A stretch of 64,000 nucleotides of DNA from Lewinellaceae bacterium SD302 (GCA_002591745.1 PDLQ01000013.1:62001-126000), one strand, 5' to 3'; counted from the stretch's first letter, positions 7,761-15,361 are shown. Numbers and translations: made by a program. Notes: generated from the letters alone by a model not told the origin.

Positions 7761-10049
7761 CTAGTCATCATCACGGTTGCGGCGGTCACGCCCACCACGA
7801 CGCTCTCCGCGTCCGCCGCCGCCACGGCGGTCTCCACGGTCTCCACGGTCACGGCGTCCGCCGCCGCCTCCGCTGCGTCCTTCGTCGCTGCGCTTCATGT
7901 ACTCCTCTTTCGTCGGCATGGTGCCGTCGGCTTTGGGCATGATGGCTTTACGGCTCAGGCGTAGTTTGCCGGTACGCTCGTCGATGTCGATGAGCTTGAA
8001 TTTAACGGTATCGCCTTCGCTAAAGACGTCTTCTACGTTCTCGATACGGCTATGGCTGATTTCGCTGACGTGCAGCAGACCGGATTTGCCGGCGAAATCG
8101 ACAAACACACCGTATGGCATGATCGTGCGCACCTCGCCTTCGTAGTCTTCACCGACCTCTGGGGTAAAGGTGATCTTACGGATACGGGCTACGGCATCAT
8201 CGATGCTGGCCTTGTCGTTACTGGCCACGGAAACGTGTCCTTTACCGTCAACTTCCTCAATGTTGATGTTGGTTCCGGTAAGCTCCTGAAGTTCCTGGAT
8301 GATCTTACCACCAGGTCCGATAACGGCACCAATGTAGCTTTTCTCAATAATGAGTTTGACGATCCGGGGGGCGTGAGGCTTGAGATCTTCGCGGGGAGCA
8401 GCGAGGGTCTTATTCATCTCGCCAAGGATGTGCAGGCGGCCTTCTTTGGCCTGGTGCAAGGCTTGTTCGAGTTGCTCGTAGGGGAGGCCATCGATCTTGA
8501 TGTCCATCTGGCAAGCAGTGATACCTTCGCTGGTACCGGTCAGTTTGAAGTCCATATCACCCAGGGCATCTTCGTCGCCGAGGATGTCGGACAGGATAGC
8601 GATCTTACCATCTTCGGCGATCATACCCATGGCGATACCGGCTACCGGGCGCTTGATCTCAACACCACCGTCCATCATCGCCAGGGCACCGGCACAAACC
8701 GTGGCCATAGAACTGGAGCCGTTGGACTCCATGATGTCAGAAACGATCCGGATGGTGTGGGTCATATCATCGGGCAATACCTGCTTAAGTGAGCGGGCGG
8801 CCAGATTAGCGTGACCTACCTCACGACGGCCGGGGCCGCGCATGGGCTTGGTTTCTCCGACGGAATAAGCGGGAAAGTTGTAGTGCAGAATGAAGTCGTC
8901 GTAGCCGGTTTCGTAGGCGGTGTCGACCATCTGCTTATCAGTCTTGGTACCGAGGGTAAGACTGGTCAGGGCCTGGGTCTCACCACGGTTGAAGATGGCG
9001 GAACCGTGGGCGGCGGGCAGGTAATCTACCTCCGTCCAGATATCGCGCACCTGGTCGAAAGCACGGCCATCGAGGCGTTTGCCTTCTTCCAATACCATCA
9101 TGCGGATGGTATTCTTCTGTACTTTGTCGTAGTAGTAAGAGAGCAATTCCTTGTTCTCGGTCTGCCATTCTTCTCCCTTTTCTTCCAGGGTCTTGGCTTT
9201 GAAGTCCTCCTTTACCTTTTTGAAGGCATCTTTACGCTGCTTCTTGTTCAATTCGCCCTGGGCGACTTTGAGCACTTCGGCGCGGATAGCGTTATCTACG
9301 TACTGGTGTACTTCTTCGTTTTCGGGTTGGGCCTCTACCTCACGGGTGATGGCACGATCACCAACCATTTCTTTGAGGCGCAACTGCGCTTCACACATGG
9401 TCTTGATGGCTTCGTGACCTACTTTGAGGGCTTCGATGATGGCGCTTTCGTCCACTTCCTGGCCTTCGCCTTCCACCATCATGATGTTGTTGCTGTCGGC
9501 AGCTACGATGAGGTCTAGGTCGGCATCTTCCAGTTCGGTACGGCCGGGGTTAACGACGAACTCGCCGTTGATGCGGGCTACGCGACACTCGGCAATCGGT
9601 CCTTCGAAGGGAATATCGGAACAGGTCAGAGCAGCGGAAGCGGCCAGACCGGCCAGTGCGTCGGGTAGCACTTCTTCGTCCAGACTGATCAGGTTAATGA
9701 TGATCTGGGTGTCGAACATATAGCCTTTCGGAAACAGCGGGCGAATGGCACGGTCGACGAGACGAGAAGTCAGGATCTCGTAATCGTTGAGGCGGGCCTC
9801 GCGGCGGAAGAAGTTACCCGGGATGCGGCCGGCGGCGGCGAACTTCTCCTGGTAATCTACACTCAGCGGGAAGAAACTCTGTCCTTCGCGTACGCTGGTG
9901 CTGGAAACGGCGGAACAAAACAGCATCGTCTTGCCGCATTTGACGACCACGGAGCCGTCGGCCTGAGTGGCCAGTTTGCCGGTTTCAATCGTCACTTCCT
10001 TACCGGAAGGGAGTTCGAAAGAAACCGTCATTGGGGTCTTATTACCCAT
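7761..10049 (-). CDS. pnp: Polyribonucleotide nucleotidyltransferase (PNPase)
   Basis: 762 residues. PNPase degrades RNA 3'-to-5' with phosphate. Visible order: first RNase PH domain (GQSFFPLSVDYQEKFAAAG, FFRREARLNDYEILTSRL), alpha-helical linker, second RNase PH domain (YNFPAYSVGE, GRREVGHANLAARSL, DILGDEDALGDMDFK), KH domain (GPGGKIIQELQ, about 570-630) and S1 domain (YEGEVRTIMPYGVFVDFAGKSGLLHVSEISH, given in part here as GVFVDFAGKSGLLHVSEI). The last about 40 residues are an unusual disordered tail rich in Gly, Arg and Asp with GDR repeats. A long hairpin in the leader (10076-10132) suggests autoregulation as in E. coli. No rpsO is adjacent. Confidence 0.97.
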   Translation of the reverse strand: MGNKTPMTVSFELPSGKEVTIETGKLATQADGSVVVKCGKTMLFCSAVSSTSVREGQSFFPLSVDYQEKFAAAGRIPGNFFRREARLNDYEILTSRLVDRAIRPLFPKGYMFDTQIIINLISLDEEVLPDALAGLAASAALTCSDIPFEGPIAECRVARINGEFVVNPGRTELEDADLDLIVAADSNNIMMVEGEGQEVDESAIIEALKVGHEAIKTMCEAQLRLKEMVGDRAITREVEAQPENEEVHQYVDNAIRAEVLKVAQGELNKKQRKDAFKKVKEDFKAKTLEEKGEEWQTENKELLSYYYDKVQKNTIRMMVLEEGKRLDGRAFDQVRDIWTEVDYLPAAHGSAIFNRGETQALTSLTLGTKTDKQMVDTAYETGYDDFILHYNFPAYSVGETKPMRGPGRREVGHANLAARSLKQVLPDDMTHTIRIVSDIMESNGSSSMATVCAGALAMMDGGVEIKRPVAGIAMGMIAEDGKIAILSDILGDEDALGDMDFKLTGTSEGITACQMDIKIDGLPYEQLEQALHQAKEGRLHILGEMNKTLAAPREDLKPHAPRIVKLIIEKSYIGAVIGPGGKIIQELQELTGTNINIEEVDGKGHVSVASNDKASIDDAVARIRKITFTPEVGEDYEGEVRTIMPYGVFVDFAGKSGLLHVSEISHSRIENVEDVFSEGDTVKFKLIDIDERTGKLRLSRKAIMPKADGTMPTKEEYMKRSDEGRSGGGGGRRDRGDRGDRRGGGGRGERRGGRDRRNRDDD

Positions 10050-10075
10050 GTTTAAATAATTTTCTGTGAAAATGC

Positions 10076-10132
10076 GCTATTTGGTTGGGTCTCATCGTCG
10101 GCGGGGCCGGCAGTGAGACCCGACCAAATAGC
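10076..10132 (-). promoter_or_regulatory. Long hairpin in the pnp mRNA leader
   Basis: The 19-base arms 10076-10094 and 10114-10132 are complementary with a single G-U pair; the 19-base loop is GC-rich and contains GCCGGC. It lies 27 bases upstream of the pnp start. In E. coli a leader stem-loop of pnp is cut by RNase III and then used by PNPase to repress its own synthesis; the same logic is inferred here. Confidence 0.75.
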
Positions 10133-10472
10133 ACGGGTAGAAATGCTCCGTTTTGAAGCATTTCGGTTAAACAAAAGTGTTCAGCTCCGTCACCAGGGAC
10201 GAAAGCGGAAGTCGACAAAAGAGTTGGGAGGGGGTATGCTCACCTGGCCACACAATAGAATATTATGGCTTCGCAAGCGACTGTTCGTAATTGGCGAAAA
10301 TCGGGCTCCGGGATTTGCTATCAGAGCGAACGATCTGCCATAAAACTTCAATTGATTCTTCAAAATCTTTTCCCCACCGAAGGGACGCAGGTTACTTTTT
10401 CACTTGAAAAAGCGGATTCGGCGGTCGCCACGCATTCGCAGCACTTTTTCCTATACCTCTTTCATTTCGCTG

Positions 10473-10480
10473 CGAAGATA
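10473..10480 (-). promoter_or_regulatory. Possible pnp -7 box
   Basis: TATCTTCG on the minus strand, one base away from the Bacteroidota TAnnTTTG box. Position relative to the leader hairpin is plausible, but no clear -33 element was identified. Confidence 0.3.
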
Positions 10481-10597
10481 TGCATAATCTTGTATTTTTT
10501 CACAGAAAGATGTGAGACCGGCCTGACACCACGACCGGCATCAACCTCTGTTTTCTAAACAAAGATACTGTTATGCGCTACCTCTGCCTCTGGCTTG

Positions 10598-10744
10598 ATG
10601 GTAATGATTTTGGGCACCAGCTGCGACGATCAGGTCGGGTGCCCCCATACCAAAGTAGGCGACCTAATCATCATATCGGGCAGGAACCCGGCCTGCTTAT
10701 CGGGCATTGAAGACCAGCGTTGCCCAACTGCCTTGGAAAGGTAA
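10598..10744 (+). pseudogene. Tiny lipoprotein, probably frameshifted at its signal peptide
   Basis: From ATG 10598 the frame encodes 48 residues: MVMILGTSCDDQVGC, then a Cys-containing tail ending TALER, stop TAA at 10742. The first nine residues plus TSC look like the second half of a lipoprotein signal peptide. An ATG at 10573 in another frame encodes MRYLCLW, which joins perfectly to LMVMILGTSC if one T near 10595 is removed. So this is either a +1 frameshifted small lipoprotein of about 56 residues or a gene started at an internal codon. The mature part has four or five Cys residues. No family recognised. Confidence 0.45.
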
Positions 10745-10869
10745 CCACAGGAGAGTTTTGCCTCGAACTAGAGGTGCTTTAAAACGGATGCCCGGTTGGC
10801 GGTGTATAAATCAGTATGTCATCTTGTACCTTTCTCGAAATAATCACCGTCCATTCACGTTTTGCTAGC

Positions 10870-11589
10870 ATGAAATCAATACTTCGACTTTTTACACTTT
10901 TGTTGTTTTGTGGTTTGGCCTTTGGTGAGCTGGAAGCTCAGTTTGGGGTGAGTGGCTTTTACAAAGTCAGTCAGGATGATGTTGTTACAGAAGAATACCC
11001 AGATGGCAACTTTTTTGGCAATGGTTACGAAGTAGCCGCTGACTATTGGTTTAGACTCCCAAACAAACGAATTGAATTTTTGCCGACTGTGTTCTATGGT
11101 AGATACGAAAAGGAATATGAGATTCGGCGTGCTGTAGACTCACAAGTATTTCCAGTAGAGGCAAATCTCTCAGAATTCGGGTTTCAGCTTAAAACTAACT
11201 TTTACATATTTGATTTCGGTACTGATTGTGATTGCCCTACCTGGGGAAAGCAAGGACCTGCTTTACACAAAGGTTTTTTTCTGCAACTAGCACCCGGTAT
11301 AAGCAGGCTGACTAATAGCTTTACTATTCAAGATGAAGAACTGTTTGAGCGACGAACTGGCTCTACAAATTTCATACTGGGAGTTGGTGCTGGGATAGAC
11401 TTTGGCATCAGTAACTTGATCACTATTACGCCACAGGTAAGCTATCGACACAGATTTGGTGAATCAGATTTGTATTCTTCTGACTATGACAATACAGGGC
11501 TGATTAGTTTAGATTACTTTACGGAACAGCAACATAATTTTCTATTCGGTCTTCGCCTCGGTATTCGCTTAGATGAGCGACGTTACTAA
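10870..11589 (+). CDS. Outer-membrane beta-barrel protein of unknown role
   Basis: 239 residues from ATG 10870. The signal peptide (MKSILRLFTLLLFCGLAFG, cleavage near LEAQ) is followed by alternating amphipathic strands ending with HNFLFGLRLGIRLDERRY, the pattern of the small porin/OmpW-like barrels common in Bacteroidota. A short insert with CDCPTW separates strands. An upstream in-frame ATG (10816) would add 18 residues without signal-peptide character. Codon use is somewhat more AT-rich than the neighbours. The exact ligand or role is unknown. Confidence 0.7.
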   Translation: MKSILRLFTLLLFCGLAFGELEAQFGVSGFYKVSQDDVVTEEYPDGNFFGNGYEVAADYWFRLPNKRIEFLPTVFYGRYEKEYEIRRAVDSQVFPVEANLSEFGFQLKTNFYIFDFGTDCDCPTWGKQGPALHKGFFLQLAPGISRLTNSFTIQDEELFERRTGSTNFILGVGAGIDFGISNLITITPQVSYRHRFGESDLYSSDYDNTGLISLDYFTEQQHNFLFGLRLGIRLDERRY

Positions 11590-11903
11590 AAGCATCGTCA
11601 AAGAACCCCGGTACGAGTGTCGCTTTGGTAGTCCAATTCGCCGCTCTTACGAGTACCTCGGACCGGAGGTCCTCGACCCAGATATCTCTTTTGGCTTATA
11701 TAAACCCGCCATTGCCTTTTCTCCGGAAGGTTCAATCTTTTGGCTAGCAAAGTAGCAATGCTATTGTCAAGTCCGAGAGCAATCAAGTATCGGTACCCAA
11801 CCAACCTTACTACATTGTCAGCCATAAAAAATCTTTCTTACCCCCTTGTGCTCCTTAGTGGTCTTGTGGTTAATTTTACCCCCAATAACTACTTCAACCT
11901 CCC
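11590..11903. other. Intergenic region with repeats
   Basis: No gene supported. It contains the dispersed motif at 11738-11760 and, at about 11838-11880, a T-rich stretch whose minus strand reads as imperfect tandem CACAAGGA/CACTAAGGA units (NHKTTKEHKG if translated), a kind of low-complexity sequence that recurs in many environmental genomes. Confidence 0.5.
11738..11760 (-). repeat. Dispersed TGCTACTTTG motif, copy 4
   Basis: TTTGGCTAGCAAAGTAGCAATG; one of the best matches to the consensus. It points away from the next gene (11904, plus strand), so it does not fit a simple promoter role here. Confidence 0.8.
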
Positions 11904-12560
11904 GTGACCAAGCACCAGTTTGAAAAGCTTCTGTACCGCACCACTCACCGCCACCATTCCGACGAATGCCAGGCGTACGTAGAGCAGGAGCCGGATAAGC
12001 TGCTACCTGTTCTGTTGGATCATTTTTGTGGCACCAATCCTCAAACCATCGGCGTAGCTTCCATGGTGTTGGGAAATCTGGCGCGTGTTTACCCTCAATG
12101 GTTACAGCCACACCAGGAACGCATTTTCCGGGCCTCGGTCGCCCACTTTCACCCTGGCCCGCGGCGCAACGCTATCCGTTACTTTAGTGAGCTTCCGGTA
12201 GTGTTGGAAGCGGATCACCCGATTCCAGATTGGGTAACGCGCAAAGACTTTCTTTACTATTTACCACTAGCGAACAATAATCCGGGGCGCGTGGCCAAGC
12301 ACAGCCAGCCTCCTGAAGCTTACGTGGAACCCGAATTGGAAGGCTTGCTATTGGATCATGTGCTGGCCCGTATTGCCGACCCCCAGGAAACCGCCGCACC
12401 CAAAGCTTTTGGAATGTTGGTGGGCCAAAATCTGTGTCTGAAGTATCCGGAGATCGCCCCAGAACTCAGTGCCGTCATTGAAGAAGCTATTGAGTACGGT
12501 ACTGCCGGCATAAAAAACCGGGGTAAGAAGACCTTGATTCTGTTGGAAAAGCTCGGGTAA
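11904..12560 (+). CDS. Hypothetical protein, alpha-helical, possible HEAT-like repeats
   Basis: 218 residues starting at GTG 11904. The sequence is rich in Leu, Ala, Pro and His with amphipathic helices (PDKLLPVLLDHFCG, IGVASMVLGNLARVYPQWL, APKAFGMLVGQNLCLKYPEIA) typical of ARM/HEAT-type helical folds. There is no signal peptide or membrane segment, so it is probably cytosolic. It ends KNRGKKTLILLEKLG. No catalytic motif is seen and I do not recognise a named family. It is followed directly by the structured non-coding block. Confidence 0.65.
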   Translation: MTKHQFEKLLYRTTHRHHSDECQAYVEQEPDKLLPVLLDHFCGTNPQTIGVASMVLGNLARVYPQWLQPHQERIFRASVAHFHPGPRRNAIRYFSELPVVLEADHPIPDWVTRKDFLYYLPLANNNPGRVAKHSQPPEAYVEPELEGLLLDHVLARIADPQETAAPKAFGMLVGQNLCLKYPEIAPELSAVIEEAIEYGTAGIKNRGKKTLILLEKLG

Positions 12561-12647
12561 CCTCATCTCGGGAATTTATAGCAAAAAAAATGCTGGTTAT
12601 TTAATTCCGCTTAAATCGGGAAGCACCAAATTATTATTTTTTTTGGC

Positions 12648-12673
12648 CGCCCAAAACCATATGATTTTGGGCG
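12648..12673. terminator. Hairpin after the hypothetical gene
   Basis: Perfect 9-bp stem (CGCCCAAAA/TTTTGGGCG) with an 8-base loop; A/T-rich sequence follows. A weak terminator for the gene ending at 12560, or an RNA end. Confidence 0.5.
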
Positions 12674-12742
12674 ATTTAATTGCGTAAGCCCTTGTATATC
12701 AACGATTTACCATAAGTTAAGGCATTTTAACATACTACTAAC

Positions 12743-12820
12743 TATCGTAAAGGTGACGACTCGGCTTAATCACCGTCACAAGTGCGTATTTAACGATACA
12801 ACGGTCGGCAAACGAGCCGA
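12743..12820 (+). ncRNA. Candidate structured RNA with pseudoknot
   Basis: Outer stem TATCGT (12743-12748) with ACGATA (12793-12798); inner stem GTGACG (12753-12758) with CGTCAC (12774-12779); TCGGCT in the inner loop (12761-12766) is complementary to AGCCGA at 12815-12820. Nested stems plus a loop-to-tail pairing are typical of cis-regulatory RNAs. No known riboswitch class was recognised. Confidence 0.4.
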
Positions 12821-12849
12821 TAAGAATATGGGTTTTAGGTGTTTTTCAA

Positions 12850-12882
12850 GAGGAGCCGGGCAATCGTCTGGTTCCTCCTTTT
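12850..12882 (+). terminator. Hairpin of tandem unit 1
   Basis: 8-bp stem GAGGAGCC/GGTTCCTC with one G-U pair and a 12-base loop, followed by CTTTT. Confidence 0.7.
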
Positions 12883-12963
12883 AACTCGGAATCCCGGGCT
12901 CAGTGAGCCGCCCAAACGAATAAGGTTTTCATGATAGAATATGGGTTTTAGGTGTTTTTCAAA

Positions 12964-12998
12964 GAAGGGTCGAACGATCCCGTTCGACCCTTCATTTT
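12964..12998 (+). terminator. Hairpin of tandem unit 2
   Basis: Perfect 13-bp stem GAAGGGTCGAACG/CGTTCGACCCTTC with a 4-base loop ATCC, followed by ATTTTA. Confidence 0.75.
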
Positions 12999-13063
12999 AC
13001 CTCCCCATCTTGTGAGAACTATAAGATATTAAAGGTTTTCATGATAGAATATGGGTTTTTAGT

Positions 13064-13087
13064 GGGGAGCTTCGGCTCCCCTTTTTT
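13064..13087 (+). terminator. Strong terminator of tandem unit 3, just before xseA
   Basis: Perfect stem GGGGAGC/GCTCCCC closed by a TTCG tetraloop and followed by six T. It ends 10 bases before the proposed xseA GTG start, so transcripts entering from upstream should end here unless the structure is bypassed. Confidence 0.9.
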
Positions 13088-13097
13088 AATTTGCGGC

Positions 13098-14342
13098 GTG
13101 CAAGTCCATACCCTCCGTTCCTTCACTACTTTTTTGCGCCGCGTACTGGCGCTCAACCTGCCAGAAGCCATCTGGGTGACCGCAGAATTGGGGCAGGTCA
13201 GTCATTCGCGGGGGCATACCTACCTGACCTTGGTGGAAAAAGAAGCTGGTGGCGATCAACTCATCGCCCAGGTAGAAGCAGTACTCTGGGCCGGCCAGCT
13301 GAATCGGATCAAACGGGAGCACGGTCGTAAGATCGAAGACCTGCTACAAACTGGGTTCGAGGTGAAACTGCGGGTGACCGCTCAACTGCACGACCGCTTC
13401 GGCTTTAAATTGATCATCCAGGACATTGATCCGGTACATACCATGGGCAAGTTGGAATTGCAGCGGCAAGCCACCTTAGAGCGCTTGCGGGAAGCCGGAT
13501 TACTGGATCAAAACGCTCGACTCGAACTGCCGCCTAACGTGCAACGACTGGCGGTTGTCAGTAGTGAAACAGCGGCAGGATACGCAGATTTTCGCCAGCA
13601 GTTAGCCGAGAATCCTTACGGATATGCCTATGAAACGGAACTGTTTTCCACGTCCATGCAGGGCGAGCAGGCACCGAAAGAGATCATCGCGGCCCTTAAA
13701 CGCATCGAACGTCGTCGCCGTTATTTCGATGCTGTGATCATCATCCGGGGTGGGGGAGCGCGGATGGATTTGATCGCTTTCGACGACGAGAACGTTTGCC
13801 GACAAGTAGCCGCGGCTAGCTTGCCCGTACTCTCCGGCATCGGTCACGAAACCGACGAGGTCATACTGGATCATCTCGTGCATACCGCTTTAAAAACCCC
13901 CACGGCAGTAGCGGCCTTTCTGATTGATCGTAGCAGCCGCCTGGAAAGTGTCGTTATACAGTATGCTCACCGTATCGGTCAGTACGCTCGGGCCGAATTG
14001 ACAACCGCTGGCCACCATTTAGATCGGATCGTTAATGGTACGCAATTATCCAGAAATCAATTGCTGCAGAACGAGGAGCTGAAACTACTGGCCACCCAGC
14101 GAAATTTGCCGGTAATGGTAACTACGGCCATCAAGAGCGAGGAAACCCGACTGGAACATCTGGCCGCCTTACTGGAGGCCCACGATCCGGCTAGAATTCT
14201 GGCCAAAGGTTATGCGCTCTTGAGCCAAAGGGGTGAAATTATACGTTCGGTTAATGAGATTGAAAAAGGGAGTAGTGTAAAAGCAAAGTTAAATGATGGG
14301 GAGGTGACCTTGTCAGTACGCTCGACGAAGGAGGCGGGCTGA
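13098..14342 (+). CDS. xseA: Exodeoxyribonuclease VII large subunit
   Basis: About 414 residues from GTG 13098. XseA with XseB degrades single-stranded DNA to acid-soluble oligonucleotides. The N-terminal OB-fold (residues 1-100; IWVTAELGQVSHSRGHTYLT) is followed by the catalytic domain with RLAVVSSETAAGYADF, DAVIIIRGGGARMDLIAFDD and SGIGHETDEVILDHL, all characteristic. The frame stays open upstream to ATG 13041 through the terminator hairpin, which would add 19 residues; the GTG start matches family N-termini better. No xseB small subunit gene follows. Confidence 0.92.
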   Translation: MQVHTLRSFTTFLRRVLALNLPEAIWVTAELGQVSHSRGHTYLTLVEKEAGGDQLIAQVEAVLWAGQLNRIKREHGRKIEDLLQTGFEVKLRVTAQLHDRFGFKLIIQDIDPVHTMGKLELQRQATLERLREAGLLDQNARLELPPNVQRLAVVSSETAAGYADFRQQLAENPYGYAYETELFSTSMQGEQAPKEIIAALKRIERRRRYFDAVIIIRGGGARMDLIAFDDENVCRQVAAASLPVLSGIGHETDEVILDHLVHTALKTPTAVAAFLIDRSSRLESVVIQYAHRIGQYARAELTTAGHHLDRIVNGTQLSRNQLLQNEELKLLATQRNLPVMVTTAIKSEETRLEHLAALLEAHDPARILAKGYALLSQRGEIIRSVNEIEKGSSVKAKLNDGEVTLSVRSTKEAG

Positions 14343-14419
14343 AAAGTGTCTTCTTTCACAAATGGTTAGACCGTCACCGGGCGGAGATCTGAAGACAACG
14401 AAGCCCGAAGTATTTTGAG

Positions 14420-15361
14420 TCACTTTCTAGCTGAAATATTAATTTCTCCCTTACGAATATGTGCCGTCCAATCTCCCCCAACGGCCACCAACTCCGTACC
14501 GCCTTTGGCCGTCAGTATCTGACGGAACTGGTCGCCCTTGAATCCGTAATCCCGCAATTTATAGTAGAGCAATTGCAGGGCCACGGCGGGGTCATTGGGA
14601 AGCTTTTTACGGTCGATCCGGTCCGAAGCGATCAGTGCGTTTTCCCACAGGGCATCCAGCCCGGCGCGGAAAAGGGATTCGTCTTGTCTTAGTCGCTCGA
14701 AAGTAGTGGAAAGTCGGTTATAGCCGTCGGTCTGCAGTTCAGTCAGGTAGGGGATGACGTGGTGCCGCAGCCGGTTGCGATTGTATTTGTCCGTAGCATT
14801 ACTACCGTCTTCTCTCCAAGGTAGCTGATGGATACGGGCATAATTCTCGATTTCTTCCCGGGAGCAATTCAGCAAGGGTCTGGTCAGGCCGTTATCCAAT
14901 TTGGGCTGCATACCCGTCAGGCCGGTGAGCGAGGTGCCACGGGTCAGTTGCAGGAGAAGCGTTTCCAGATTGTCGTCCAGGTGATGAGCGGTGCAGATCG
15001 CCGCTGCTTCGCGCCGCTTTTTTAGTTCTTGTAGCCAGTCGTAACGAAGCTGGCGGGCGGTGGCTTGCAGATTTCCGGTCCTCAGAGCGGCGCTTTCATC
15101 AGCACTGCTACTTTGTAGCCAAAATGAACACCCAAATTGTTTGGCCAAGCCGGCTACGAACTCGGCATCACCCTCACTTTCTGCTCCCCGTAAACGATAA
15201 TTGTAATGGGCTACTTCCACTGGATAACCGGCAGCTTTTAAGGCGTGTAAAAGCACCACGCTGTCCAGCCCCCCGCTAACGGCTAGCAGCAGTTGGTCGC
15301 CGGGCTGAAAAAGCCGTTCTCGTTGAATTAAATCTGCCATTTTATCCGCCAGTTTGCTCAT
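14420..15361 (-). CDS. tilS: tRNA(Ile)-lysidine synthase (short form)
   Basis: 313 residues. TilS adds lysine to C34 of the tRNA-Ile with CAU anticodon so that it reads AUA codons. The PP-loop AVSGGLDSVVLLHAL (about 28-42), HYNYRLRGAESEGDAEF, ICTAHHLDDNLETLLLQL and GLTGMQ are diagnostic. Many Bacteroidota TilS proteins are about 430 residues; this one lacks most of the C-terminal TilS substrate-binding region, yet ends in a normal reading frame (HIRKGEINISARK). It overlaps rlmH by four bases, so the two are cotranscribed. A dispersed-motif copy lies inside the coding sequence at 15102-15126. Confidence 0.93.
   Translation of the reverse strand: MSKLADKMADLIQRERLFQPGDQLLLAVSGGLDSVVLLHALKAAGYPVEVAHYNYRLRGAESEGDAEFVAGLAKQFGCSFWLQSSSADESAALRTGNLQATARQLRYDWLQELKKRREAAAICTAHHLDDNLETLLLQLTRGTSLTGLTGMQPKLDNGLTRPLLNCSREEIENYARIHQLPWREDGSNATDKYNRNRLRHHVIPYLTELQTDGYNRLSTTFERLRQDESLFRAGLDALWENALIASDRIDRKKLPNDPAVALQLLYYKLRDYGFKGDQFRQILTAKGGTELVAVGGDWTAHIRKGEINISARK
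15102..15126 (+). repeat. Dispersed motif, copy 5 (inside tilS)
   Basis: GCACTGCTACTTTGTAGCCA, antisense to tilS and one base shorter than the consensus (CTTTG-TAGCC rather than CTTTGYTAGCC). Confidence 0.7.

Larger units (their letters stand above)
10050..10597. other. pnp leader and upstream region
   Basis: No convincing gene on either strand. It contains the pnp leader hairpin (10076-10132) and a possible minus-strand -7 box TATCTTCG (10473-10480), which would give a leader of roughly 400 bases. Two plus-strand open frames (10113-10343, 10265-10558) have compositions unlike a protein and overlap the leader. Confidence 0.5.
12822..13062 (+). repeat. Three tandem copies of an AT-rich leader unit
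   Basis: GAATATGGGTTTT recurs at 12824, 12937 and 13047 (spacings 113 and 110). Copies 1 and 2 share GGTTTTAGGTGTTTTTCAA; copies 2 and 3 share AAGGTTTTCATGATAGAATA. Each unit runs into a different GC-rich hairpin. The stem sequences differ while the AT-rich part is kept. Confidence 0.85.
12561..13097. other. Structured non-coding block upstream of xseA
   Basis: 537 bases with almost no coding signal but dense secondary structure: a hairpin at 12648-12673, a pseudoknot-capable element at 12743-12820, and three tandem units of a shared AT-rich sequence each ending in its own hairpin (12850-12882, 12964-12998, 13064-13087). Confidence 0.7.

Noticed and set aside
8052-9518. Two long open frames antisense to pnp (8052-8792, 8811-9518)
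   Set aside because: Both lie fully within the conserved PNPase gene and show no family or composition of a real protein; they are by-products of GC-rich codon use.
10132-10560. rpsO next to pnp as in E. coli
   Set aside because: No open frame for ribosomal protein S15 exists on the minus strand here.
12822-13087. tmRNA, RNase P RNA or SRP RNA in the structured block
   Set aside because: None of the conserved cores of those RNAs is visible and the tandem hairpin units do not match their layout.
14343-14420. Possible xseB after xseA
   Set aside because: Only 77 bases separate xseA from the convergent tilS and no small-subunit sequence is present.
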